The position numbers were made by a program, and so were the translations under genes. This document shows positions 12,846 to 24,257 of a DNA stretch of 64,000 nucleotides, piece by piece. Location: assembly GCA_030490835.1 (NCBI GenBank), contig CM059972.1, positions 7,284,264 through 7,348,263 of the forward strand. The letters are read 5' to 3'. Below the pieces are notes generated by a model that was not told where the DNA came from, made no database searches, and saw only the letters and a list, made by a program, of their open reading frames with translations. This stretch comes from Annona cherimola. Lineage: Eukaryota > Streptophyta > Magnoliopsida > Magnoliales > Annonaceae. How positions within the stretch are numbered: the stretch's first letter is position 1; each line of letters begins with the position of its first letter.

Positions 12846-13734
12846 GGGGACATGCGCCTCACACACGCATACGGAGGTTTGACCAGATTGAAAGGGTGCT
12901 TTTGCATATATTATTCATACTCAAGTTTTGAGATTTTACTCTTTTTGACCCATAAATTCCAGTTTTGCAATCAATTCTGAAACAAATATCTTCCACAGTT
13001 CCATTTGAGAGAATGACTTGGTTTTATTACAAAGTCGGTAAAATGACAACAATGCCCTTCTACAAGATTTGAGTGATATTTAAGTGTTGATTTTTTTTTT
13101 TTGGTAATAATTTTTTTTTTTTTTAAAATTTAAATTTACACCCAGGTCGACCACATCCTTACTAAGAGTAAAACCAGTCACGTACGAGTGTGTAAAAATT
13201 AAAACTTACAGGTTCAAACCTCTTAAATGGAAAAGCTTAAGGTACGAATACGAAAAATCCTACATTGAAGGTTGGGAGGTGAGCATGGCGAGGTTGGGAA
13301 AACGTGAAATGGAGGTTTGGAATGCATGGGAAGGCGTAGAAGTGTGCATAAAGAAATGGAGGTGAACGTGGGTGGAGATTTTTATAAGGTGAGGGGATAT
13401 TTTAAAGTGAGTGCAGGTGGGGTTATAAAAGTGGGAAAGAGCGCATTAACATAAGGAGGGCTGCTTAAGCAGGACAAGGCATCGGGAGAGTCTCAGGGAA
13501 CATGATGCTGGGTTGGTGATCAACGGTGGGGAGGCAAGTTAGCTAGCTGTATGCAGCTTACTAGTTTTTTTTTAATATAGGTACTGAGCTCACGAACAGA
13601 AAGTGTTGGCTTCACTTCCCAAATCTTACCAGGGTTAGGCTACCCTGGTTAGCCTTAGAAGCTTTGCATGTATTTAATGAAATTGGCTATTCATATATCT
13701 TCACGCCAAGATTGATGTCACTATATTTCTGATA
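12846..13734. other. RTFL upstream region, otherwise non-coding
   Basis: T runs lie at about 13090 and 13110. A G-rich stretch at 13265-13470 shows no recognisable protein. Confidence 0.45.
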
Positions 13735-14011
13735 GGCTGTGTTTTGGGGAATGATAAAACTTTTAGATAAAAAAATTTTAAAATAGGGAAAAATAATATG
13801 ATATAACAATGGTAATGATGAGGAGTAAAAAGAATAAATTTAAAATAGATAGTTTAGTTGTATGGATAATTGTGTAGAAATGATTAAAAAGTAGAATAAT
13901 TGTACAGGAAGATGTGAATAAATAATTAAAAAATAGGATAATTAGGGAGAGTGAAAAATTTTAGATAGAAAAGTTTTAGTTGAAAATTTTTTTGGTATGA
14001 ATAAGCGCACC
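13735..14011 (-). mobile_element. Tourist-like MITE (family 1)
   Basis: It begins GGCTGTGTTTTGG and ends GAATAAGCGCACC. Internal blocks match the family read in reverse orientation (GATAAAACTTTTAGATAA, TGATGAGGAGTAAAAAG, TTGTGTAGAAATGATT). ATA is possibly duplicated at the two ends. Non-coding. Confidence 0.7.
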
Positions 14012-14085
14012 GATATATATGATTGGATTAGTATATGGTGTTAATTGGATTGATTGCACACACACACATATAAAAACCAATCCTT

Positions 14086-14440
14086 TGCAGTGAAGCTGTA
14101 CCATAATTAACTGTGCATTTGGCCCAAAATGTGTCCCGCATGTACTTAAATGTATTAATACTTTTTACAGTTATTTATCCATACATAAATTTTATAGCAA
14201 ATTATTTACATATTGAAAAAATAACTTTAAAATTGTTATTTATATCAAACTATTTTATTACATTGAATTTGTACCATTTTCAAATGGAGTCATACACATA
14301 TCCAATTGGAATGAAAATTGGTATGATGGTAGAATACATAATTCTAAATACAATGGGTGGAGTAGATTATAGTTTTATGATAATGTGGAACTCATTTTGA
14401 GGTAATTGCACCGTAATTATGGTACAGTGAAGTTGCACTT
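14086..14440 (+). mobile_element. (TA)n-associated MITE, copy 2
   Basis: The ends are TGCAGTGAAGCTGTACCAT and its near inverse ATGGTACAGTGAAGTTGCA. It lies between a (CA)n/TA tract (14055-14072) and a TATATATATA tract (14453-14464). The interior matches 35533-35876 closely (TTGAAAAAATAACTTTAAA, CTACCATTTTCAAAT-like and GAATACATAATTCTAAATAC blocks). Confidence 0.75.
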
Positions 14441-15465
14441 AAATATTTCTCTTTATATATATATGCGAGTATGTGACGTTGGCCTTAATTGTAAAATTTG
14501 AGGAAAGAGCTCCGGTAGTAATTTTGAGCTAATGTACGTATATGACATGTATAAATTTTCCAACATGATTAGTTAACGGATAGAAACGTGTGTGGGGTCT
14601 TAGTTTGAGCAACGAATATGGTTGGAATCGAAATGACCTATAGAGTTATGTTTAGAAATGCTTTTAAGTGAAAAATGAACTAGAATGAGTGATTTTTGGC
14701 GTTTGACGTCAAACAGAGTGGTGAATAACATAGACATATTACATTTCATGTAGGTGATGTATTGGGAGTGATTTACATTGAAAGTGTTAGATACGAATTG
14801 GACTATTGAGTCAATTTCATATACAAATAAGTATACGAAAGGAATTGAGGAGTTATATTTTGCAAGTTATGATCTATTTGAATTGAATGATTGTATGTAA
14901 TGTTGGGCAAACATATGATGCACATGAATAGTTTCTAGGGAATTTGAGAGGTATTGAAGTAAATTTTGAAGTAGTTGATTTATGGAAGGAATAACTCTCT
15001 ATTTGAGATAAAAGTGGATTTTGATCACGTACCATATTGAATTGACGTAAATCCACTTGAGATAGTTGAAGTATATATATTCGATATTAGCTAAATATAT
15101 TTGGTAAGTTTTGGTGCTTTGACAAGGTGCCCTTCTTTTCTTACGATTGTGAGGCGTGCTATTTGTTATTGGATTTCTTTCAGAGTCTAGAATCTAATAA
15201 AATAAATAATATGTTGATTGGAGTTTAGTGAAAGATATAGTTGACATGGGAGAGGTGTTTAGTAGACAATTTGTAGTAGAAATTTGATCCAAATTGGAAT
15301 GCATTCCAAATCTTGAATTTTTGAGTTAAAATTTGTGAAGACGTAGATTTTCAAGTTAAACATAAAAATAATCAGGTCGATCTAAGTTTATGCGGAAAGT
15401 TGTGTTCAAAATAGTGGAGGCACGTTTGGTAGTATAGGCATGTGTGGGGTATTTTTGAATTTTTA
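14441..15465. other. Non-coding stretch with strong G-over-C strand bias
   Basis: The plus strand between about 14470 and 15420 is visibly rich in G and poor in C. No long frame is present on either strand and no protein is recognised. It includes the palindrome TTTGACGTCAAA near 14702. Confidence 0.5.
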
Positions 15466-15738
15466 GTGCGCTTGGTTTTGAATAAAATTTTTTATTTAAA
15501 ACTTTTTACTTTTAACAACTACCTAATTTTTTTAATTATTTATTCACATCTTTTTATACAAACTATTCTACTTTTCAATCATTTCTTCGCAACTATCTAT
15601 ACAGCTACCTTATCTATTTTAATTTTATTTTTTTTATTCCTCATCATTACTCTTATCATATCACATCATTTTCTCTCATTTCAACAACTTTTACATTAAA
15701 AACTTTTCATTCAAAAGTTTTATCAATTTCAAACACAT
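15466..15738 (+). mobile_element. Tourist-like MITE (family 1)
   Basis: It begins GTGCGCTTGGTTTTG and ends TTTCAAACACAT. Family blocks are present in forward order: AAAACTTTTTACTTTTAACA, CTACTTTTCAATCATTTCT, CTACCTTATCTATTTTAA, CATCATTACTCTTATCATA. The target duplication is unclear. Confidence 0.7.
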
Positions 15739-16214
15739 CAAATATAATCCCTTTCTTCTCTAAGCACTAACCAACCCTCATTTTTATCATTTCTAAAGCA
15801 TATATCTTTTGTTTCTGCCCTACCTTATCTTAAGGATAATTCTTTATGGTAGCAACAAAATAACTTGGTCAAAGCTTCCACAAGAAATGAGAAAGTATGA
15901 AAAAGTAATATAATAGAGCTTCTGTTAATATCCAAATATCTTGAAAAAAAAACCAGAAAAAATTATGATAGCTAGAAGGGATTTCATGCTTGAAAAGGAG
16001 CATCATCCGAAACCTTAAGAATTTATTGAATATTCTAAACAAGAATGTTGTGAGCCACTGAAACATCCTGTCTTAGGCACATCCAGACAGAGCTTCCATC
16101 AAGTGTTTGTGTTGCTAGAAGAAATATGAATGTACAAGATGGACATGCCGCAGAAAGGTTAAACGATGAAGAGCTAGGCAAAATGTCAGTACCTTTTTGC
16201 ATGGTTTTGTTTTA

Positions 16215-16495
16215 GAGTGTGTTTGTTAATGAGTAAAAGTTGATAAGTTAAAAATTTTCAATCTAAAACTTTTCACTCTCCACAACTATCATATTTTTTA
16301 ATCATTTCTTCACATTTTTCTATACAACTATCATACTTTTCAATCATTTCTACACAACTACCCACACAACTAACCTATCTATTTTAACTTTATCCTATTT
16401 ACTCTTCATCATTACCCCTATTATATCATATTATTTGACAACTTCTATTCTCTACAACTTTTCATCAAAAGTTTTATTCGTTTCCAAACACAACC
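16215..16495 (+). mobile_element. Tourist-like MITE (family 1) with TTA duplication
   Basis: It begins GAGTGTGTTTGTTAATG and ends TTTCCAAACACAACC, with TTA at 16212-16214 and 16496-16498. At 281 bp it is a good reference copy. A TTA duplication with GGGTGTGTTTGG-like ends is characteristic of PIF/Harbinger-derived (Tourist) MITEs. Confidence 0.88.
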
Positions 16496-16498
16496 TTA

Positions 16499-17964
16499 AT
16501 GTATGGTAAATTCTGCTTGACCAATTGCTCAAATGTTCATTAGAGCATGTTTCAAATCCTCTTTTACACAAAAAGGAGTACCCAAATTTCTCCGAAACAT
16601 AAATTTTGTTGTTACACGGGCCAATCTGTCGTTAGAAGAAAAATCAATCTAATAAGCAGTGAAAGAGATTGATTCCTCAATAATTAATTACCTTTTTGTT
16701 TGATTTATTGTAGGATGAGTTAATTAATGGGATCGTTTAGAATTTTGTTATATAGATAGTTTGTCCATAAATTTAAAAATGTCTAATTACATGTTCCAAA
16801 AAACTTTGCTTGGGCTCACATACAAGCGTAAAAAATTCAAAAAAATGAAAAAAAAGAGTAAAGGTAACATGAGCATTAAAGTTCAATGCTTACGTGACCA
16901 CCAGATTCAGGCCCTTTGTAGTTTAAGAACGTAACACTGATGAAGCCTGGAGAGAGTAACGGCTGGAGTTTAAAATGCAAAAATAAGAAACTTACGTGTT
17001 TAGCTTGCAATTTTTTAATAGATTAGATCGTCGAAAATTTGCTTTTACATCTTAAACCCGAACCATCACTCAGTTTGGCTCCATCTGTTTATAGGATTTA
17101 TTTTGCAATATTTTGAAACTTTGATAGCCTACTCTAGAATACTGAAAACATGTTGGGCTAATTCACAATTATGAAAGGCAATGAGATCTACTTTGCAAAT
17201 ACCCCAGTTTAATTCCATCGTGGAGTAGGCCACATTAGTAAAATCAAGTACACTCTAATTCAATTGATGTGATGCTTTTTTTTTTCTTTTTTTTTCTTCT
17301 TCTTCTTCTTCTTCTTCTTCTTCTTCTTCTTTTTTTTTTGGATTTCTCGACACCTATGAAATCAGGCTACGCCCCATTCGATCTGGTGACAGCAAAAATA
17401 TGCTGAGCAATCCTTTCAGGATTTTTCTTGGTATGAATATACAAATAGTTTTATGATCCAAGTGGTCCAGACATAAGTGCAACAAGCCATGAATGGGCTG
17501 GCTTCCCGTTGGTGTGTATGGCTGCTTGGGAATCGTTCTTCAAAAGCAAACGAAGGGTACCTACTCCTTGAAACAACCAAGAGTCCACAGTCTAATATAT
17601 GAACTGCACTCCAATCTATAAATATTTGGATTTTTTTATGCTACTTCATGTCAATTACCTTGGAATCGATAAAATTCATATATTAAGATGGTACATTGTA
17701 TTTGTCTCCCCCTCATCAACTTCTAAAGAATAAATAAAGAGAAGTGGTTGCTTAGCCACCAGGGAAAAAGACTGTAATGTACTAAGAGAGGAGAAGAGTT
17801 GGAGCCAGTGAGGAAAATCGGAGTGTTTTTTTTTTTGAAATCAGAATTCCAATGTGAGAATCAAGCATGCCACATGTCAGCTCTGGCATTGGTCAAAGCA
17901 CTGAGTGAGTATGATTTTAGCTGATGACAAGAGATTTGCATATCTGCGTAGAGGAAAAAGATGT
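16499..17964. other. Non-coding stretch with (TTC)n microsatellite
   Basis: The TTC run spans about 17295-17331 and is flanked by T runs. No gene is recognised. Confidence 0.55.
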
Positions 17965-18368
17965 GGATTCTGATTTAGTACAACCGGGTGCGCTTAGCTT
18001 TAGTGCACCCGGGTATATTTAATTCATTTTTTATTTTTTTGAATTTTTTTGTATAATTATTATTCTAAGTGTATTTAATATGTATACCGAGTTTTACTAA
18101 TTTTGGAGACTTGTAGATATTTTTTAGATTTAAAAAAAAAACAGTGGTATTTTCGTGATTTGCGGATGGTTTTACCAATTTTTGAATTACGAAAATACTA
18201 ATAATATTAAAAAATCTAAAATATATTTAAAAATCTCCAAATTAGTAAAACTTGATACACATATTAAATACACTTAAATTAATAGTTGTATAAAAAAATA
18301 ATAATAAATAAATTTTTGCACTCGGTGCATCGAGGCTAAGTGCACACAGGTATACTAAATCAAAATCC
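17965..18368. mobile_element. Foldback element, copy 1
   Basis: The whole segment is one long imperfect palindrome. The left arm starts GGATTCTGATTTAGTACAACC and the right arm ends GGTATACTAAATCAAAATCC. The arms meet near 18150-18170 around TTTTCGTGATT. The outer part carries GTGCACCCGGGTA-type sequence. Related copies lie at 28354, 40104 and 52956. It has no coding capacity. Confidence 0.8.
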
Positions 18369-20520
18369 AAAATATGTTGCAACCTAGGTCATGGGTTTAT
18401 CACTAGGAGACGGTCCTATCTAGTCAATTATATAAATCTTTGATTGATTTGATGTGGTAGGGGCTTCAAATTCAGGTTCCTAGAAAACAAATTTCCACCT
18501 CATTTTGGGGCTTGCTCTGATACCTTTTTCTGAATTCAATAATGATGTAATCAGTCTCAAACTATTTGATAATGATGGGCATCTGAAATTCAAATTTTTT
18601 TAATCATTCAAATTTGGGCCTAGTATAGTAGACAGTTACCATAATTTTATTATTTGTATGTAAAGTGTTGATGGATTCTGAGGTAACTATAATTGTGTCA
18701 TGAGTTGCACAGACCTTACATAATGTGATAGGCAAAGAGGAATTCAATCTTTTCCCTTAATTCAATTTAAAACAACATTATCAGTCACTATTTCGAAAAA
18801 TTTTCATCTTAGTCTTTTATTTATTTGATCCATCTGGGAATTAAGATAGATCTTATGATTTTTGAGCCATGATGATAATGCGCTTTACCCAATCCAATCT
18901 GAAATAATGTTCAAAAGGAAACCAACTGAAAGCAAGTTAACTACTCACAAATTGGCCAGACAATTGGATGACTCTGCCAATTCCACATGCATCTGTAAGC
19001 CTGTGATGATGCTGACACAGCAAGCAAGATTTGTCCACCGGAATTTCTTAGCTGGAAAAGGCTGGCGTATTTCTTGCAATGTTGGCAATAGTAAATAAAA
19101 AAGAAAAAAGGATTTAGGGTAGAAAATAGAATCTTTTTATCATCCGAGCATTTGTTTAAGCCACTGTCTTCTGCACAAGGAGTTGAACTATCTGAAAATT
19201 TGGCCGACATCTCCGAATATTTCCTGTCACCTGCTGAACTCACGTTTTTGATATCTTGGGCATGTGCAATAACGAGTAAAATGCAAAGAGCGTTTACACT
19301 GGGAAACTTGATTAGTTTAAGATTTGAACTGGAGTCGATGACAATCCAACCTTAGCTTGGGTTCGAATATTCGAGCAAATGCATTTTCTTTTTGGATCGT
19401 TTTGAGTAAATGTATTTGAGACGCGCTATAATCAAATTTCCAAAGGTCACAGCTTAAACCAAACATATTATCTTCTCTTGGAATATTTAATCCTGTTTTA
19501 AATGTTCACCTACAAGTATTGGATTCAATGATTCAATATTAAGCTATAGCAAAATGAATTCTTTCATCATGGTTACAAAAATTTTGTAGAGTTGGTTCAG
19601 AACTGTTGCCAATGTCATAGCATTTAATACATAGATTGTAGACTGTGTTGTCCACGAAGGAAAATGCCTGCAGAAAGATTTGAAAAAGAAGCCTCGGTAT
19701 CAAGGTTTGATCATGCCAACAACAAAAAGCTATCGACCCAATTATTTTTAAAAAATTTTAAATGGCCAAAAGAATATACCACAATCAATATTTTCTTTAT
19801 TAATCTACTCCATTCATTGAAACTTGTATAATGGTAATGATTTTAAGACTTGGATGGGTGTCTAGCCAGGCTGGTGACGTCTTACATCAGGCCCATGCTC
19901 AAGCCATCCACACATGATAGGCCATCACAACTCAGAACTTGCTGTGCATTAAAGACATTCTGCCTGTTCATGACCATCCAATTAGATGAAATGAGAAGGG
20001 GTTTGAATTAGAAGATTGGAAGAGGAGGGGTTCTTATGTGTTGGGAAATGAAAAAAATTATATTAGAAATTGTAAAGGTATTGTTGTGTATACGTTCGGG
20101 AATTGAAGGATTGTATTCGAAATGGAACATGTTTATTTTTAAGAATGAGAAGTCTCATCTCGTTCCATCTGTTTGGATAATCCTGAGCAGGCAAAACTTA
20201 GACGCAAGGTAGCATTGAACGGGTATGCTTCCAAAATTATCTAGTTTCTAATTAAAATTTTTGGAGTAGTTTCTTGGTCCATTCTTTCTGACAATTTATG
20301 GATTTTCAGGAAAGCCTCCGATGACCTAACAGACTGGGGATGCAAACACAAGGGTTGCAGTTAATGGTCATGGTTATCATCGAGGGTTTCACTGTTTTTT
20401 CCCATCCACCGAGTTTCACCGTTTCTTCTCAATTGATTGTTGGTCTAACTAGGTAAGATTACCAAACCGGATATTGGGCCATTAGCTTGCTGGGCTCAAG
20501 AGGAGACTTCTGAATACTAT
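18369..20520. other. Non-coding stretch, no gene recognised
   Basis: Open frames at 18862-19098 (+) and 18941-19243 (-) match no family I know. The segment at about 19990-20170 (GAATGAGAAGTCTCATCTCG) resembles 33480-33700, suggesting another old dispersed repeat. Confidence 0.45.
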
Positions 20521-20707
20521 CTAATGCAACGCAATGAACTTATTCATGCAACTGAATAGGCCTGTCAGGATGTTTTTTGAATTCTGCTTCGCTTTTTCTT
20601 TGTAATTTTCCAGAAATTGGATCATTGGCACTGAACAGGGAATACCACTAGCATCTTTTACTTCTGACATATTCCAATTCCATGCTTCTTTTATTCTAGC
20701 AGTACGA

Positions 20708-20965
20708 GGGTGTGTTTGACCACACCAAAACCCTTTCAAACCTAAACTTTTCATTCTCATAACTATATTTTCAATCATTTTTCATATCTTTTTATATAAC
20801 TATCTTACTTTTCAATAATTTCTACACGAACGAACCTATCTATTTTAATTTTATTCTCTTTATTCCTTATCATTGCCTTTATTATATCATATCATTTTTT
20901 TTTTCATTTCAAATACTTATACACAAATTTTTTTCCAAAAGTTTGATCACTTTCCAAACACACCC
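20708..20965 (+). mobile_element. Tourist-like MITE (family 1) inside the MYB-CC tail copy
   Basis: It begins GGGTGTGTTTGACC and ends TTTCCAAACACACCC, with family blocks in forward order (CTTACTTTTCAATAATTTCT, CCTATCTATTTTAATTTTAT). The target duplication is not clear. It is absent from the matching place near 25700. Confidence 0.82.
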
Positions 20966-22272
20966 TGGATCTAAAATAATTCTTTTCCTCCATCATGCTT
21001 GTTTCTTAATAATCTCTGGAGTATTCTTCACAAAAATGGGAAAAAATGCTGCAAAATTCATAGCCCCATACTCTCCAGCACAATCCCAACTGGCCAAACA
21101 AGCAAGCTAATGTAGTTCCAGACATGAGGGGGAAAAAAAAGCGTCTCTCAACTACATTAATAGCCATTTCATTTCATAACTTCTAGGAAATATGACTTAG
21201 AAGGCCAAAGATGTTCCATGACTCATCAAGAATGTCTTTCAAAGAAATCATCAAAAGGGGAGCAGAACTATGATATGGCAAATTTTACTTGCCATTTGAC
21301 TTTTCATCTTCAAACTATATCAGGTTCCAGATACATAATCAAGAGAGAAGCATTTGGATGTTCCATCTTAAGTCATTACCTCTTCTAGGAGGGGCTTGCA
21401 GTTAAGCATCTAAAGTCCACAGATGACCTGTCACCCTTGGGATCACCTTTAAAAGGCCCATCTTTTGCATGCTACTCTATCAGTTACAATCTGAAATTCA
21501 TCTGAACCAGCTGGATTGATGATGCTTATTTTCTAGAAATGGAAATTGCTAAGACATGGGATTATCTGCTAGAAAGAAGACTTGACTGACTTTCTTCTGT
21601 TCTTTCAACAGCTGCAGCTGGTGGATTCCTTCTTTCACTTGTAATTGGTCTGTTCTTTAACACTTCAAGGTGAGTACTAAGAGGGTGAAAATAAGGCAAG
21701 AAATACTTAAACATTTCTCGCATGCCCTCATCATCATTAAAATCATTATCATCATCTAAGCTTTAGCTCTATCCTATTTCCACTGTTCTTGCACAAAATT
21801 CTTGAATATCTAGAAAATGCATAAATTTTCTTGTGAAAGGTTAAACTGTATACATTGAGAGCTTAGCTATCTTATTCACCAGGGAATCTCCCTCGGAAAG
21901 CACGAAGCCATGACGTCAGCTTGTCTGAAATAGTCTGAAAGAATTCAATTTGTAGGACTTCACCTCAAAAGAATGAGGTTCATTGCGCCAACATCTATAA
22001 GGGAATCATATATCTTGAAAATTAGGTAACGATGGCAAGATAACATCATTTTCTGTGCCAAAAGTATATCTAAGTCTGAAGCAGAAGAATGAGTTGGCTA
22101 GAAACTCATCCGATTGAATTTAAGCACTCAAGTGAATCTTGTAATATAAGCCAAGGAACCATTTTTCTTATTCAATCAATGATTATCCACAATTTTTTTT
22201 CCTCAAGAACATCTAAAGCAACCAATAGACATCCCATTCTCCTTTCTCGGCCACTTCAATTCCCTTCAATTA

Positions 22273-22603
22273 GGGTCCATTTGGGAAAAACTAAAAGTTT
22301 TTTTTTTATTAAAAAAATTCACTCTTTCCTACATGCATTTTGATATGATTTGATATCTTAACTACCTACACATTGTTGGTTTTATAAAAAAAAAAAAAAA
22401 AACCCACCCTACTTTTTCTATTATTACCTATGTATTCCAATTATTTTTTTCAAATCTTTTCATACAACTACTTTGCCTATTTTAACTTTATTCTCTTTAC
22501 TCCTAATTATGACTCTCATCATATCACACAATTCTTTCAGTTTCTAAATTTTTTCCCCATTTTTTCTTTCCCAAATCTACTTTTACATCTTACCGAATGG
22601 ACC
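22273..22603 (+). mobile_element. Tourist-like MITE, diverged subfamily, inside the MYB-CC tail copy
   Basis: It begins GGGTCCATTTGGGAAAAAC and ends CCGAATGGACC. The interior has the family order (TACTTTGCCTATTTTAACTT, TTATTCTCTTTACTCCTAAT). The matching intron of the intact MYB-CC gene (near 27000-27040) reads straight through without it. Confidence 0.75.
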
Positions 22604-23075
22604 ATAAATCAGCAGATGAAATTTATGGTTACAAAGCAATAAAAGAGAAAGACAGAAGGTACATATTATCAAGCGATGTGAAAGAAAAAAAAGAAAACAC
22701 ACCTCAAGTTGTTCAGGAAGAACTTCTGAGTTTCAAATCCCAAGCACAGTGAGCCATGTTAAAAAAAAATAGTGTATGCAAGCAAAATATTGGTCAAACT
22801 GCAAATCCAGTTGCTCCGATATGGAGACTCAAGGCACAGTAAAGGTGGTATAAGATTTAACCATTGAATTGTGCAATCAGGCCTTCTGTCAACAAACGGT
22901 ATACTCAATACTGCTGCTGTTCATGTCTATAGAGTGTGTTGTGTGCTCACCAAATGGCAAATGAATATTTGAAGAGGAAAGTATTCAATCCAATAAGTTG
23001 AACCAAACAAACTGTACACAATTGCTCACAATCTACAGATCCAATAAGATGATTTCAGCAGCAGTTTCAGGAAAC

Positions 23076-24257
23076 TTATTGCATAACCTTGCATATATTC
23101 TCATAATCTACCGTGTCAAGCACTTGCCCATCATATATACCCTTCTCCACCTTTAGCACAGTAGTAGTCTGTGTCAACTGACAATAACCTCGCAATTGAT
23201 CCCCGATATGCTCCGTTTATCATGCTCACGAGATCTCCAATCTGGGGAATCACTGTTTTAAGCTCTTCCTGATCGACTCTAAAAACATGTTTGCCATCAA
23301 GCATCTCAATTTCTCCAACATACTTATCAATAACTTTGATAACCAGCCCTTTTGGCCTATAATAACCCTTATCACCCAATCCTTTACTGATGACTTTCAC
23401 AACAATTCCTTCATAAAGCCAATAATCTTTCTGATTGATTCGTTCCTTTGCCATTTCTTGCTACTTCATCGAAACATCCAATGCCGAACTACCACCTTAC
23501 TTCATTCCACTAGTGCCACTTTTACTTTTTTGGTTGTCACCACAGCTTCAAGTTATTTAAAAAAAGATTTAGAGCTCTTAGGATTCACAACAGCAGCCAA
23601 GTTAGAGGATGACCCAAGAGAGAAAGCAACCTTGCTGCTTGGCTCAGACTGCAATGGCAATGACTCTGATTTCTCTGCACAGCTATTGCCAATGCAGGCA
23701 TCATCTATTCTGCCCGCTCTATCTGCTTCTTGATCTCCCACTCCTGTCTCTCCTCTTCTACAAAACCTGACTTGAGTCACTTGCTCTTCAGCCATTCCTT
23801 GAAGAGTGCCTCTGAGTCACAGTCAATATATGTGATGAACTATCCGTTGGATGTCTCCTCTACCTTGCACTTACTAGTGCGGCCAAGGTACTTAACAGAC
23901 TCCGTCAGCGTGGCCCACTGTGTTGAGTTTTGAGTTCATGTGGATGCGATGGTGGTCAGAAATGTACTGATTTTAGACTATAGAGGCAGCAATGGGGCTG
24001 AAACGATGGCTCCACTTCATATGCTCGAGGAAGGCCATCTCACAATCCTCCGAGTAGCCGTCAATGATGCGGCTTGGGTTTTGGCTAAATACTTGCATCT
24101 GGCGCTGGTGGCTCATGCTCATGCAGTGGCATTTGAAGACATTCTCATCGCAACATTGCTTCTAACACATCTGGCAATACTAACGTAGCTTCTGAAGACC
24201 TTTTGCTTTAATTTGGTCGGCAATCGGCTTTGGTGTGAGGAATTCTTTCTTACCCAT
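23076..24257 (-). pseudogene. KIN17: KIN17 pseudogene, intronless and frame-broken
   Basis: Read on the minus strand from ATG at 24257 the sequence follows plant KIN17 from end to end. It begins MGKKEFLTPK, then has a zinc-finger region (YCQMC ... KCHCMS) with QRQMQVF, then a winged-helix-like part (WATLTE, VKYLGRT, KCKVEET, FITYID), a charged middle, and a C-terminal KOW/SH3-like tandem (DYWLYEGIVVKVISKGL, VDQEELKTVIPQIGDLV) ending YDGQVLDTVDYENIC. KIN17 is a nuclear nucleic-acid-binding protein linked to DNA replication/repair and mRNA metabolism. Here the frame is broken by several stops (the codon after LRKL-like QKLR is TAG) and at least one shift near 23920 and one near 23145. There are no introns. 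No poly(A) tract follows, so it is either a retrocopy or a decayed copy of an intronless parent. Confidence 0.88.

Larger units (their letters stand above)
20521..22800 (-). pseudogene. Decayed tandem copy of the 3' part of the MYB-CC gene
   Basis: This block repeats 25629-27240 in the same orientation and order. It has the downstream flank (CTGAATA-GGCCTGTCA near 20555 versus CTGAATATGCCTGTCA near 25650), the last exon (AGAAGCATTTGGATGTTCCATCT at 21347, cut here to its core, versus the matching block at 26050), and the coiled-coil exon with its donor (minus-strand GAACAACTTGAG then GT near 22707). Frameshifts break the last exon and the exons for the MYB domain are absent, so it cannot make a working factor. 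Two MITEs (20708-20965 and 22273-22603) have inserted into this copy only. Introns are retained, so it arose by DNA duplication and not by retroposition. Confidence 0.8.

Noticed and set aside
18862..19355. Overlapping open frames on both strands, one starting like a secreted peptide
   Set aside because: No conserved family pattern, no credible exon structure, and no related copy in the window.
23287..23733. Plus-strand open frame of 148 codons
   Set aside because: It is the antisense of the KIN17 pseudogene. The minus strand explains the sequence.
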